NCBI GenBank assembly: GCA_963818685.1
Contig: CAWFTJ010000007.1
Location: 1,054,001-1,118,000, forward strand
DNA: 64,000 nt
Direction of reading: 5' to 3'
From: CAJCJE01 sp963818685
Lineage (GTDB): Bacteria; Actinomycetota; Actinomycetes; Mycobacteriales; Pseudonocardiaceae
The notes under the pieces are model-generated. The model did no database searches. It had not been told where the DNA came from and saw nothing but the letters and a program-made list of their open reading frames with translations. The position numbers and the translations under genes were made by a program. Shown here in pieces: positions 54,715 through 62,651 of the stretch. Positions within the stretch are counted from its first letter, which is position 1. Each line of letters starts with the position of its first letter.

Positions 54715-54749
54715 TTGTACGTAACGAACATGTTCGTTATGGTGGTGCC
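54715..54749 (+). promoter_or_regulatory. TetR-controlled leaderless promoter of the monooxygenase
   Basis: -35 TTGTAC (54715-54720), exactly 17 bases, -10 TATGGT (54738-54743), then six bases to the ATG at 54750. An 18-base perfect palindrome TAACGAACATGTTCGTTA (54722-54739) fills the spacer and touches the -10. The TetR encoded at the end of the operon is the obvious repressor. Confidence 0.75.
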
Positions 54750-55880
54750 ATGACAGCGACCCAGCACGTGACGATCGTCGGGGGCGGCCTCGGCGGGCTG
54801 ACCCTCGCGCGCATCCTGCACACCAGAGGCATCAGCTCCACCGTGTACGAACTGGACAGCTCGGCGCGCACCCGCGACCAGGGCGGCATCCTCGACCTGC
54901 ACGCCGACTCCGGCCAGCACGCCCTCGCCGAGGCCGGCCTGCTCGACCAGTTCCGCGCCGCGTCCCTGGACAGCGCCGACCAGATGCGTGTGCTCGACCG
55001 CGCCGGCACCATCCACTACGAGGACGCAACGCCCGGCGAGCGCCCGGAGATCGACCGGAGTGTGCTCAAGAACATCCTGATCGACTCGCTGCCCGCCGGC
55101 ACCATCCGCTGGGGCGCCAAGGTCACCGAGGCCACGCCGACCTCGATCACGCTCGCCACCGGCGAACGCGTCGACGCCGGCCTCCTGGTCGGCGCGGACG
55201 GTGCCTGGTCCAGGGTCCGCCCGCTGCTCTCCGACGCCACACCGGTCTACTGTGGACTGTCGTTCGTCGAGACTCACATCCCCGACGTCGATGCCCGGCA
55301 CCCGGACCTCGCCGCGCTGGTCGGCCCCGGCTCGATGTTCGCGTTGGGCGAGGGCAGGGGCCTGCTCGCGCAACGCAACGGCGACGGTCGCATCCGCATC
55401 TACATCGCGCTGCTCGCCGAGGAGAACTGGGTCGCTTCCAACGTCGTCGACCCCACCGACCCGGCCGGCTCCCGCGCCCGGCTGCTGGAAGTCTTCGCCG
55501 ACTGGGCGCCGAGCCTGCGCGCGCTCATCGCGGAAAGCGACGACACGCTGATCCCGCGCCCCGTCTTCGCCCTGCCCGTCGGCCACCGGTGGGACCGGGC
55601 CCACCGCGTCACACTGCTCGGCGACGCCGCGCACCTCATGTCGCCGTTCGCCGGCGAGGGCGCCAACCTCGCCATGCGCGACGCCGCAGATCTCGCCGTC
55701 GCCATCGCCGATCACGACGACCTGGACACCGCGTTGTCCGCCTACGAAACCGCGATGTTCCCGCGCGCCGAGTTCGCCGCCGAGGTGTCTGCGGACAACC
55801 TCGCGTGCAGCTTCACGTCGGACGCGCCGCAGGGCATGCTCGCCAAGCTCGCCGCCTGGGCCGCCCAAGGAGCCGAATGA
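54750..55880 (+). CDS. FAD-dependent monooxygenase, TetX-like
   Basis: 376-aa class A flavoprotein hydroxylase. The Rossmann motif VTIVGGGLGGLTLARIL, the GADGAWSRVRPLL (DG) motif and LLGDAAHLMSPFAGEGANLA (GD motif) are in place. The N-terminal ARTRDQGGILDLHADSGQ and LPAGTIRWGAKV segments are those of TetX-type tetracycline-modifying enzymes, which use NADPH and O2. Whether the substrate is a tetracycline or another small molecule is open. It is followed by, and overlaps, a TetR gene. Confidence 0.87.
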   Translation: MTATQHVTIVGGGLGGLTLARILHTRGISSTVYELDSSARTRDQGGILDLHADSGQHALAEAGLLDQFRAASLDSADQMRVLDRAGTIHYEDATPGERPEIDRSVLKNILIDSLPAGTIRWGAKVTEATPTSITLATGERVDAGLLVGADGAWSRVRPLLSDATPVYCGLSFVETHIPDVDARHPDLAALVGPGSMFALGEGRGLLAQRNGDGRIRIYIALLAEENWVASNVVDPTDPAGSRARLLEVFADWAPSLRALIAESDDTLIPRPVFALPVGHRWDRAHRVTLLGDAAHLMSPFAGEGANLAMRDAADLAVAIADHDDLDTALSAYETAMFPRAEFAAEVSADNLACSFTSDAPQGMLAKLAAWAAQGAE

Positions 55881-56581
55881 GCGGATTGAGAGGTCACGCC
55901 GTGGACAGCACCGCAGGTCCGATCAGTCGCAGGCAACGACCGGCGAAACCCGCGCTCACCCGCGCGGGCATCGTCGGCACCGCCCTCGCGCTGATGCGGG
56001 ACGAAGGCGTCGAACGGGTCACCATGCGCAGGCTCGCCAAGGAACTCGACACCGGGCCGGCATCGCTGTACGTGTACGTCCGCGACACCGACGAACTGCA
56101 CGCGGCCGTGCTCGACGAACTGCTCGCCGAGGTCGACCTGAGCCCGGTCGAGTCAGACGAACCGTGGCAGGAACGGCTGCACGCGGTGCTCGACTCCTAC
56201 ACCGACCTCCTGTTCGCCCACCCCAGCCTCGCGCGCACCGCCGTGGTCACCCGGCCGAGCGGCCCGAACTACCTCGCCCTTGTCGAGGCGCTGCTGCGAC
56301 TGCTGCACCAGGGCGAGGTCCCGGCCGATCGCGCCGCCTGGGGCGTCGACCTGGTGCTCAAGGTGTGCACCGCGAACGCCGCCGAACACGGCACCCGGCA
56401 CGGCCCCGCCGACGCCGAGGACTTCAACAACCTGGCCACCGCGATCCGCACCGCCCCGGCCGACGCCTACCCGGCCGTCGCGGGCTTGGCAGAAGACCTG
56501 CTGTCCGGCACACCGGAACAACGCCGCCACTGGCGCTACGACGTCCTCATCGCCGGCGTCCTCACCACCCCACGCCCCTAG
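55877..56581 (+). CDS. TetR family regulator (TetR-type C-terminal domain)
   Basis: 234 aa. HTH: LTRAGIVGTALALMRDEGVE, then MRRLAKELDTGPASLYVYVRD. The C-terminal domain (LHAAVLDELLAEVDL, WQERLHAVLDSYTDLLFAHP) is the class found in tetracycline-responsive TetR relatives. ATG 55877 overlaps the monooxygenase stop; GTG 55910 is an alternative that drops an unstructured lead. It probably represses its own operon through the palindrome at 54722-54739. Confidence 0.87.
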   Translation: MSGLRGHAVDSTAGPISRRQRPAKPALTRAGIVGTALALMRDEGVERVTMRRLAKELDTGPASLYVYVRDTDELHAAVLDELLAEVDLSPVESDEPWQERLHAVLDSYTDLLFAHPSLARTAVVTRPSGPNYLALVEALLRLLHQGEVPADRAAWGVDLVLKVCTANAAEHGTRHGPADAEDFNNLATAIRTAPADAYPAVAGLAEDLLSGTPEQRRHWRYDVLIAGVLTTPRP

Positions 56582-56599
56582 CGTCCCCGCCCGCACGGC

Positions 56600-57829
56600 C
56601 TACGTCTTGAGCAGGTTGTCGACCCTGGTCGGGAAGTTGTCGAGCACCTGGCCCGCGTCCGTGCCGAGCACCCCGTCGAGCAGGGTGCCGTACACGGAAC
56701 GGAAATCGGTCGACTCCTTCAGGTCGCCGTCGACCAGGTCGGTGAGGCTGGGCTGCTCGCCGTAGAAGCCGCCGTTCACCGGCGAGCCGAGCACGAACAC
56801 CGGGCCCGCCGTGCCGTGGTCGGTGCCGTCACTGCCGTTGGCCGCGACGCGCCTGCCGAACTCCGAGTACACCAGCACCACCACCTGTTGGCCGCGCTGC
56901 GTGCCCTTCATCCGGTTCACGAACGGCGTCAGCGCGCCGTCCAACTCGGTGAGCAGGCTCTGTTGGGTGCCGCGCTCGTCGGCGTGTGTGTCGAAGCCGC
57001 CCATGGACACCGAATACACCCTGGTCGGCACGCCAGCCTCGACCAGTTCCGCGACCACGGCCAACTGCTGCGCCAATGGCCCCTGCCGCCCCTTGTTCCC
57101 CTTGTTCGGCGCGGTGTTCCCGGATTCGTGCACGGCGCCGCCGAGCACCTTGGCCGCGTTCTGCAGGTCGGTCATGGACGTTGCCACCCGTGCCGCCAAC
57201 TCGGGCTCGCCGGACTGCGGCCGGCCGAGCGCGGCGAACGCCTGGTTCAGCCGGCCCGTCGGCATCTTCAACCCGTTGACCGGCAGCGAGGCGGCCGTTG
57301 CCCGCGCACCGGCGAGCAGCGGCGGCATCACCGGTTCGACGGACACCGCGCGCAGTGGATCGTCGCCGGTCGCGTCCAGCCAACGTCCCAGCCAACCGGT
57401 AGGCACGGACGTGGTCGGCGACGCGGTCTGCCAGATCGCCATCGACCTGAAGTGGCTGTGATCCGGCACCGGGTAGCCGACCCCGCGCACGATCGCCAGC
57501 TCCTTGTTGTCCCACAACGACTTCAGCCCGGTCATGCCCGGATTCAGGCCGAGCCCGTCGCCGAGGTCGAGCACCTCGTGCTGCTGATAGGCCAGCTCCG
57601 GCCGCGCCCGCTGGTAGGCCGGGTCGCTCGCCGGGACGACCGTGTTCAGGCCGTCGTTGCCGCCGTAGAGGGTGACCACGACGAGCACGCCCTTGCCCGG
57701 CGGCAACGGGGCGGCGGACGCCGCGTCGAACAGGCTCGACCACGGCACCTGGGTGGCGCCACCGGCCAGCGCGGCCGCGCCGGCGACCCCGGAGAAGACC
57801 AGGAACCGGCGACGATTGACAGTGAGCAC
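56600..57829 (-). CDS. DUF1501 family exported protein (Tat signal)
   Basis: 409 aa. NRRRFLVFSGVAGAAALAGG is a Tat-type signal. The body matches DUF1501, related to alkaline phosphatase/sulfatase-type folds: TLYGGNDGLNTVVP, DHSHFRSMAIWQTASP, SMGGFDTHADERG, YSEFGRRVAANGSDGTDHG. The biochemical role is unknown. GTG 57829 has AGGGGA eight bases upstream; longer frames are antisense-like. It follows the DUF1800 gene by 16 bases; the two families are habitually encoded together. Confidence 0.88.
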   Translation of the reverse strand: MLTVNRRRFLVFSGVAGAAALAGGATQVPWSSLFDAASAAPLPPGKGVLVVVTLYGGNDGLNTVVPASDPAYQRARPELAYQQHEVLDLGDGLGLNPGMTGLKSLWDNKELAIVRGVGYPVPDHSHFRSMAIWQTASPTTSVPTGWLGRWLDATGDDPLRAVSVEPVMPPLLAGARATAASLPVNGLKMPTGRLNQAFAALGRPQSGEPELAARVATSMTDLQNAAKVLGGAVHESGNTAPNKGNKGRQGPLAQQLAVVAELVEAGVPTRVYSVSMGGFDTHADERGTQQSLLTELDGALTPFVNRMKGTQRGQQVVVLVYSEFGRRVAANGSDGTDHGTAGPVFVLGSPVNGGFYGEQPSLTDLVDGDLKESTDFRSVYGTLLDGVLGTDAGQVLDNFPTRVDNLLKT

Positions 57830-57845
57830 GGCGATTTTCCCCTGT

Positions 57846-59165
57846 TCAGAGACTGACGACGTATTCGGGCGCGCAGGCGGCGACCGCGACCAACTGTGCA
57901 GGCGAGTCCACGACCTGGTGCAACGCGGCCATGGTGCGTGAACTCCACGCGTCGACAGACAACACCGCCTGCGCGGCCGCCAACCGGTTCGCGGTCGACG
58001 TGCCGGACACCGTGGACAGATCGGCGTGCTCGGCGACCAGTTGCGCCACCCGCAGCCGCGCAAGCCCGGCCGACGTGGTCAGCCAGGCCGTGTCCGAGGG
58101 CCAACCGCCCACGCTCGGCGGCAGGAACGGCACCTGGCCCATGGCACGCAACCCGACCAGCAGCGCTGAGCCGGCCTCGGCCGGCAGCTGCGACGGCCGG
58201 ACCCGCAACGCGCGCATCAGCCCGACCAGCCACTCGACCGGCTGCTTCACCAGTGTCTGCGCGGTGTCCGTGAACGCGGGTTCCCGCGTGATCGCCTGCA
58301 AGGTCGCGTGGATGTCGCGGTTCGGGCCGTAGGCGGCCACCAACCGAGCCAGCACGTCCGGCGCGGGTGGGGTGACGCCGCAGACCAGCCGTGACCAGAG
58401 CCGGCCGACCACGTACTTCGGCGAGTCCGGTTGGGCCAGCACGATGTCCACGAACGAGTCCACGTCCAGGTTTCCAGTTGTGCCCAGCACGGTCTTGGTG
58501 CCGTTGTCGTGCCGGCGCGGCACGACAACGGCGGTGATCGCGTCCCGGTCCACCACCCACCCGGTCAGCGCCCGAGCCGCCTCCCGCACGTCGGTCTCGG
58601 TGTAGCGGCCGACGCCGAGCATGAACAGTTCCATGGACTCGCGTGCCAGGTTCTCGTTGGCCGCACCGGTCTTGTTCTGCTGGCCGTCCAACCAGATCAG
58701 CATCGCCGGGTCGACCATCATCGCCCTGGCCAGCGCGGTGAACTGGCCGGTTGCCAGGCCGCGTTGGGTGGCGTTCTGCCGCTGCATCAGGCGCGGGCTG
58801 CGCACCTTCTGGTCGCTGGTGGCGAAATGGCCGTGCCAGAACCAGGTGATCCGCTCGGCCAGCGGCGCCTGTGCGGCGACCATCCGGTCCAGCCACCACG
58901 AGGTGAGCGTGGCCTCCTGCTGCCGCAACTGTTGCGCGCGTTGCCGCTTGCCGGCCTCGTCGCCCTTGGCCACCTTCGCAGGTTCCGGCCCGAGGTCCGG
59001 TTCCGGCGTCGCGGCAACACCAGCGTCCGGCGGCGGATCGAGCAGGCCGGCAGCGGTCGCGGCGAAGCCACGCGTCACCGCGGCGTCGACATCACCCGGT
59101 CCAGGTCCGAAGCCGAACCGGTCCAGCAGGCGGCGCGCGGCCGCACGATCGGTAAGGGCAACCAC
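57846..59165 (-). CDS. DUF1800 family protein
   Basis: 439 aa. DUF1800 landmarks: AARRLLDRFGFGPGPGDVDA, ERITWFWHGHFATSDQKV, NENLARESMELFMLGVG, YTETDVREAARALTGW, and PPSVGGWPSDTAWLTTS. The function is not known; such proteins are usually paired with DUF1501 proteins and are thought to act outside the membrane, though no signal peptide is seen here. Confidence 0.88.
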   Translation of the reverse strand: MVALTDRAAARRLLDRFGFGPGPGDVDAAVTRGFAATAAGLLDPPPDAGVAATPEPDLGPEPAKVAKGDEAGKRQRAQQLRQQEATLTSWWLDRMVAAQAPLAERITWFWHGHFATSDQKVRSPRLMQRQNATQRGLATGQFTALARAMMVDPAMLIWLDGQQNKTGAANENLARESMELFMLGVGRYTETDVREAARALTGWVVDRDAITAVVVPRRHDNGTKTVLGTTGNLDVDSFVDIVLAQPDSPKYVVGRLWSRLVCGVTPPAPDVLARLVAAYGPNRDIHATLQAITREPAFTDTAQTLVKQPVEWLVGLMRALRVRPSQLPAEAGSALLVGLRAMGQVPFLPPSVGGWPSDTAWLTTSAGLARLRVAQLVAEHADLSTVSGTSTANRLAAAQAVLSVDAWSSRTMAALHQVVDSPAQLVAVAACAPEYVVSL

Positions 59166-59217
59166 GCACCCATCGTGGGGCGCCCGAGGACCGTTGGGCG
59201 GGTTTCGGTGCCCTTCC

Positions 59218-59955
59218 TCAGCAAGCCTTCAGCTCCCGGATCGGCGGATACTCGGTCCACGCGTCCCGCAGTGCCTCCCGCCAGTTCCGGTCGTGGTCGT
59301 GATGCCTGATCCGGAAGTACACGCACCTGCGCGTGCTGTCCGAGATGTTGCCGCCGATGTTGTGGCCCAACAGGTAGTGCGCCAGCAACAGGTCCCCGGG
59401 CCGCCCGCTCACCTGGGTCGGCTCTGGCAGCTCGACCGGCGGATAGCCCTTCGCCGCGAGGAACGCGTCCGGCCCGTGCTCGTCGAAGTAGCGCGCGTGG
59501 GTCAGGTGCGTACCCGGCCACGTCCACAGGTTGCCGCCGTCCTGACCTTCCTGGTCGGACATCAACACGCCGGCCAACATGGTGAACGTGCCCGGCCGCC
59601 CGTTCGACAACGGCGGATAGCCGTCGATGTGCGGCCGGCCGGGACGGTGCGGGAACGGGGGAATGTTCAACGCCACCTGCACCTGCCACGGCACCTCAAG
59701 CGTGCCTGCGCCGCCGGTCAGCGACTCCGCGCACGACCAGGCGGGCGTCCCGGTGAGCAGTGCCGCCAGCGAGGGCACCTTCGCCGCTTCCGGGAAGTAG
59801 AAGTGTTGTCCGCGAACCTCCTCGGCTGGCGGTTTCGCCGTGACGATCGCGTCGATCGTGCGCGTCGCGGCGGCCAGCACATCGGCAGGGATCACCTGCG
59901 GGATCACCACATAGCCGCGCTCGGCGAACTCGCGGAGCTGGTTCTGATCAAGCAC
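59218..59955 (-). CDS. Phytanoyl-CoA dioxygenase family protein (Fe(II)/2-oxoglutarate)
   Basis: 245 aa. Double-stranded beta-helix dioxygenase with the HxD metal pair in GRPHIDGYPP and the distal His in LLAHYLLGHNIGGN, followed by an Arg-rich strand (STRRCVYFRI) for 2-oxoglutarate. The start MLDQNQLREFAERGYVVIPQ, kept short as LREFAERGYVVIP, is typical. Substrate unknown. Fifty-two bases separate it from the DUF1800 gene, so co-transcription is possible. Confidence 0.84.
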   Translation of the reverse strand: MLDQNQLREFAERGYVVIPQVIPADVLAAATRTIDAIVTAKPPAEEVRGQHFYFPEAAKVPSLAALLTGTPAWSCAESLTGGAGTLEVPWQVQVALNIPPFPHRPGRPHIDGYPPLSNGRPGTFTMLAGVLMSDQEGQDGGNLWTWPGTHLTHARYFDEHGPDAFLAAKGYPPVELPEPTQVSGRPGDLLLAHYLLGHNIGGNISDSTRRCVYFRIRHHDHDRNWREALRDAWTEYPPIRELKAC

Positions 59956-59995
59956 ACCGGCACGCTAGTGCCGGCCCAGCTCCGACCGCGACCGA

Positions 59996-60892
59996 TTATT
60001 GCCGCTGCTGCTCGGCGAGGTCGGGCAGTTTGTCGGGGGACAGGATGAAGTCGAGCCTGCTGACAAGTCCGTTGTGGATGGTAATGGCGCAGACGACGCG
60101 CGTGCGGGTTCCGTTGACCACGGCGAAGCCGGGGCCGCCGTTGACCGCGATCGGGATCACCCGCGCCTGCGGTGAGAACCGGTAACCGATGCCGATCAGG
60201 AAGCGTGCCACCCGGTCGGGCCCGTGCACGGGCCTGCGGGCCGCGGTGACCTTGCCGCCGCCGTCGCTGGTCAGCACCACGTTCGGGTCGAGCACCTTGA
60301 GCAGGGCGGCGAGATCGCCCTCGGTCGCGGCGCGGGTGAACGCGGCGACCGCCTGCTGGTGCTGGTCCGGGTCGACCCGCACGCGGGGCGCGCCGGCCGC
60401 GATGTGCGCCCTGGCTCGCGTGGCGAGCTGGCGGACGGCGGCGGGGGAGCGGCCGACGATCTCAGCGATCTCGTCGTAGGGCAGGCCGAACAGTTCGCGC
60501 AACGCCCAGGACGTGCGCTCGGCCGGGGTCAACGTCTCCAGGAGCACCATGACCGCGAAGCTGACCGTCTCGTGCAGGGTCACCGCGTCGGCCGGGTCCT
60601 CCCGTGCGGGCAGCGCCGCCACCAGCGGCTCGGGCAGCCACGGGCCCACGTACTCCTCGCGCCGCACCCGCGCCGAGCGCAACACGTCAAGGGCGGCGTG
60701 CGAGACGGTGACCGTGGCCCACGCCTCGACGTCCTCGATCCGCTCCCGCGTGTCGGCCGCGACAAGGCGCAGCCAGCAGTCCGACACCACGTCCTCGGCC
60801 TCGGCCCTGGTGCCGACGATCGCGTACGCGATCCGGATCAGCCGCGCCCGGCTCCGCGTGTACTCGTCGGCCAGTTCCCGCTCGCGATTCAT
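59996..60892 (-). CDS. ECF41-type RNA polymerase sigma factor with SnoaL-like C-terminal domain
   Basis: 298 aa. Sigma region 2 (LIRIAYAIVGTRAEAEDVVS, DCWLRL), the YVGPWLPEPL linker and region 4 (LTPAERTSWALRELFGLPYD, IAEIVGRSPAAVRQLATRAR) are followed by a roughly 100-residue SnoaL-like domain with DGGGK (residues near 205), the ECF41 hallmark that modulates activity in place of an anti-sigma factor. It is divergent from an AhpD/CMD-like gene that has an ECF41 promoter. Its start overlaps a 43-codon remnant upstream. Confidence 0.92.
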   Translation of the reverse strand: MNRERELADEYTRSRARLIRIAYAIVGTRAEAEDVVSDCWLRLVAADTRERIEDVEAWATVTVSHAALDVLRSARVRREEYVGPWLPEPLVAALPAREDPADAVTLHETVSFAVMVLLETLTPAERTSWALRELFGLPYDEIAEIVGRSPAAVRQLATRARAHIAAGAPRVRVDPDQHQQAVAAFTRAATEGDLAALLKVLDPNVVLTSDGGGKVTAARRPVHGPDRVARFLIGIGYRFSPQARVIPIAVNGGPGFAVVNGTRTRVVCAITIHNGLVSRLDFILSPDKLPDLAEQQRQ

Positions 60893-61020
60893 GGCACCTC
60901 CGCACGGTACTGGCCGAACGTGTGCTCGCCGATGACGTGCTCACCGTCCGGCAACAACGCCCCGCTCGCCACGACGAGACGAGCCACCAGCATGGCACCG
61001 CCGGCAACCGCGACCCGCAT
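60889..61020 (-). pseudogene. 43-codon remnant of an NAD(P)-binding SDR-type gene ahead of the sigma factor
   Basis: A small frame reading MRVAVAGGAMLVARLVVASG and ending FGQYRAEVP. The first residues match the Rossmann start MRVAVAGGTGxxG of SDR/NmrA-like oxidoreductases, which often accompany ECF41 sigma factors, but the glycine motif is broken and roughly 200 codons are missing. GAAGGAG lies upstream of the ATG, and the stop overlaps the sigma start (ATGA). So ribosome entry and coupling are preserved although the enzyme is gone; it may now act as a leader peptide. Confidence 0.6.
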
Positions 61021-61060
61021 GCCGATCTCTCCTTCGTGTGACGGGCACCATGTTCCACCG

Positions 61061-61087
61061 TGTCACAGGCGACCATCCGTTCTCGTC
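61061..61087 (+). promoter_or_regulatory. ECF41-dependent promoter
   Basis: TGTCACA at 61061-61067, a 16-base spacer, CGTC at 61084-61087. This is the published ECF41 consensus (-35 TGTCACA, -10 CGTC, 16-base spacer). It lies 59 bases upstream of the AhpD/CMD-like gene. Confidence 0.82.
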
Positions 61088-61146
61088 AACATGGTGTGCT
61101 CCACGCACCTGAGCATGGTGCCCGAACAGGAGATTGGCAGGATCAG

Positions 61147-61656
61147 ATGTCGACAGAACGCAACCCCGAGACCCCGCCCCGGCTGAACACGCGCGAACTG
61201 CTCCCGGACTTCTACCGGGCCATGTTGCGACTGGAGGCCGCGACCGAGAAGTGCGTCGACCCGGTCATCGGCCAACTGGTCAAGATTCGCGCCTCGCAGC
61301 TCAACCACTGCGCGTACTGCCTTGACATGCACACCAAGGACGCGCTGGCCGCTGGTGAGACGATCGAGCGGATCGTGCAGCTCTCCGCGTGGGACGAGTC
61401 ACGGCACTTCTACTCGGCCAAGGAGATCGCCGCGCTGGAACTGGCCGAGGCGATCACCGTGATCACCGATGGCTTCGTGCCGGACGAGGTGTTCGAACGC
61501 GCGCGCAAGCACTTCGACGACACCGAGCTGGCCGGCCTGATCGCGGCCATCACCGTGATCAACGCGTGGAACCGGCTCAGCGTCAGCGTGCGCAACGCGC
61601 CGGGCCACTACACGCCGCCCGCCAGGACCGAGTCCGCCGGGTTGGGGAACGCGTAG
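61147..61656 (+). CDS. Carboxymuconolactone decarboxylase/AhpD-like protein
   Basis: 169 aa. The CxxC redox pair lies in NHCAYCLDMHTKDALAAGE, the AhpD-like active site with His three residues on. RELLPDFYRAMLRLEAATEK and AWNRLSVSVR complete the family pattern. Such proteins are the standard partners and targets of ECF41 sigma factors and are thought to act in peroxide or thiol redox reactions. ATG 61147 has AGGAG about 14 bases upstream. Its 3' end overlaps the next, convergent gene by 49 bases. Confidence 0.9.
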   Translation: MSTERNPETPPRLNTRELLPDFYRAMLRLEAATEKCVDPVIGQLVKIRASQLNHCAYCLDMHTKDALAAGETIERIVQLSAWDESRHFYSAKEIAALELAEAITVITDGFVPDEVFERARKHFDDTELAGLIAAITVINAWNRLSVSVRNAPGHYTPPARTESAGLGNA

Positions 61657-62516
61657 AAGCGGACCGCGACCTCCTTCGCGTCCGAAGTGGACCGGTGGCG
61701 CAGGCTGTACCGGGCGATCAGCTCCTCGTACTCGGCGTTGAACGCGGCCAGTTCGGTCACGTTCAGCCGCACGGTCGCCCGGTGCCCCCTGCCCCACTCG
61801 CCGAACTCGTCGCGGTGCTCGGCCGCCCAGCCGAACAGCCGCAGCTCGCGGTCGAACTTGGCGTTCACGAACCGCTCGACCCGCTCGCGCCGAGTGCCGT
61901 CGAAGTCCTCCGGCCTCGGCATGGTGGTGGACATCGCGGCCTGCTGCCAGCGGCCGTTGCGCGAGCGCAGGTAACCGGCCGCGCGCAGCTCGCGCAGCAT
62001 CGTGTCCACCTCGCCGACCGGCAGGGCCAACTCGGCGGCCAGCGTGGCGGCGTCGGCCCGGCGTGCGTCGCCGAGCGCGCCGAGCAGCCGCTGGTACCTC
62101 GCCTCGGTGCGGACCTCGATGTCGCGCAGGGTCAACGCCCTCGGCCCCGGCCCGACCAGCAGCGTCCTGGCCCGCAACAGCAGCAGGCCGGCGATCGGCA
62201 GTTCGGCGCAGAGCGCCATGGCCACGCTGGTCCACCGGTCCGGGCTGGCCCAGTCCAACAGCACGTCGAACCAGGCGTCGCAGCACAGCAGCGCCGCGGT
62301 CGCGGCCAGCATCGGCACGGCCGCCCGGTGCCGACGCCAACCCAGCCAGGTCGCGGCGGCGAAACAGCAGGCAAGCCCGGTGTCGAAGCCGACCCAGGCC
62401 AGGTTCCACTGACCGGTGTCGAAGGTGGTGGGCAGCGTGTCGGCGAGATACACCGTCCACGGCACCAGGAACACGGCGGCACCGGCGAGGAAAACCAGCA
62501 AAAGGCGTCGGATCAC
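61608..62516 (-). CDS. Membrane protein with cytoplasmic helix-turn-helix region
   Basis: 302 aa, not assigned to a named family. Four membrane helices in the first 130 residues (VFLAGAAVFLVPWTVYLADT, LACCFAAATWLGW, VPMLAATAALLCCDAWF, ALCAELPIAGLLLL). Then a cytoplasmic region with a winged-helix-like segment (RRADAATLAAELALPVGEVD, MLRELRAAGYLRSR) and an alpha/beta C-terminus (AKEVAVRFYAFPNPADSVL). A membrane-bound sensor-regulator is one reading. GTG 62516 begins just before the first helix; the frame extends to 62627 without support. Confidence 0.65.
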   Translation of the reverse strand: MIRRLLLVFLAGAAVFLVPWTVYLADTLPTTFDTGQWNLAWVGFDTGLACCFAAATWLGWRRHRAAVPMLAATAALLCCDAWFDVLLDWASPDRWTSVAMALCAELPIAGLLLLRARTLLVGPGPRALTLRDIEVRTEARYQRLLGALGDARRADAATLAAELALPVGEVDTMLRELRAAGYLRSRNGRWQQAAMSTTMPRPEDFDGTRRERVERFVNAKFDRELRLFGWAAEHRDEFGEWGRGHRATVRLNVTELAAFNAEYEELIARYSLRHRSTSDAKEVAVRFYAFPNPADSVLAGGV

Positions 62517-62651
62517 GAGATCAGAAGCTAGCCTCCCCGACTGTCCTGGACATCCGGGTTTGCCCTGATTCGCGCGACGGCCCGTAACCGACACCGAAAA
62601 CCATACTGACGGAGTAAACACTGTCAACTATTTCGTGGCAGAGTCTGCAAC

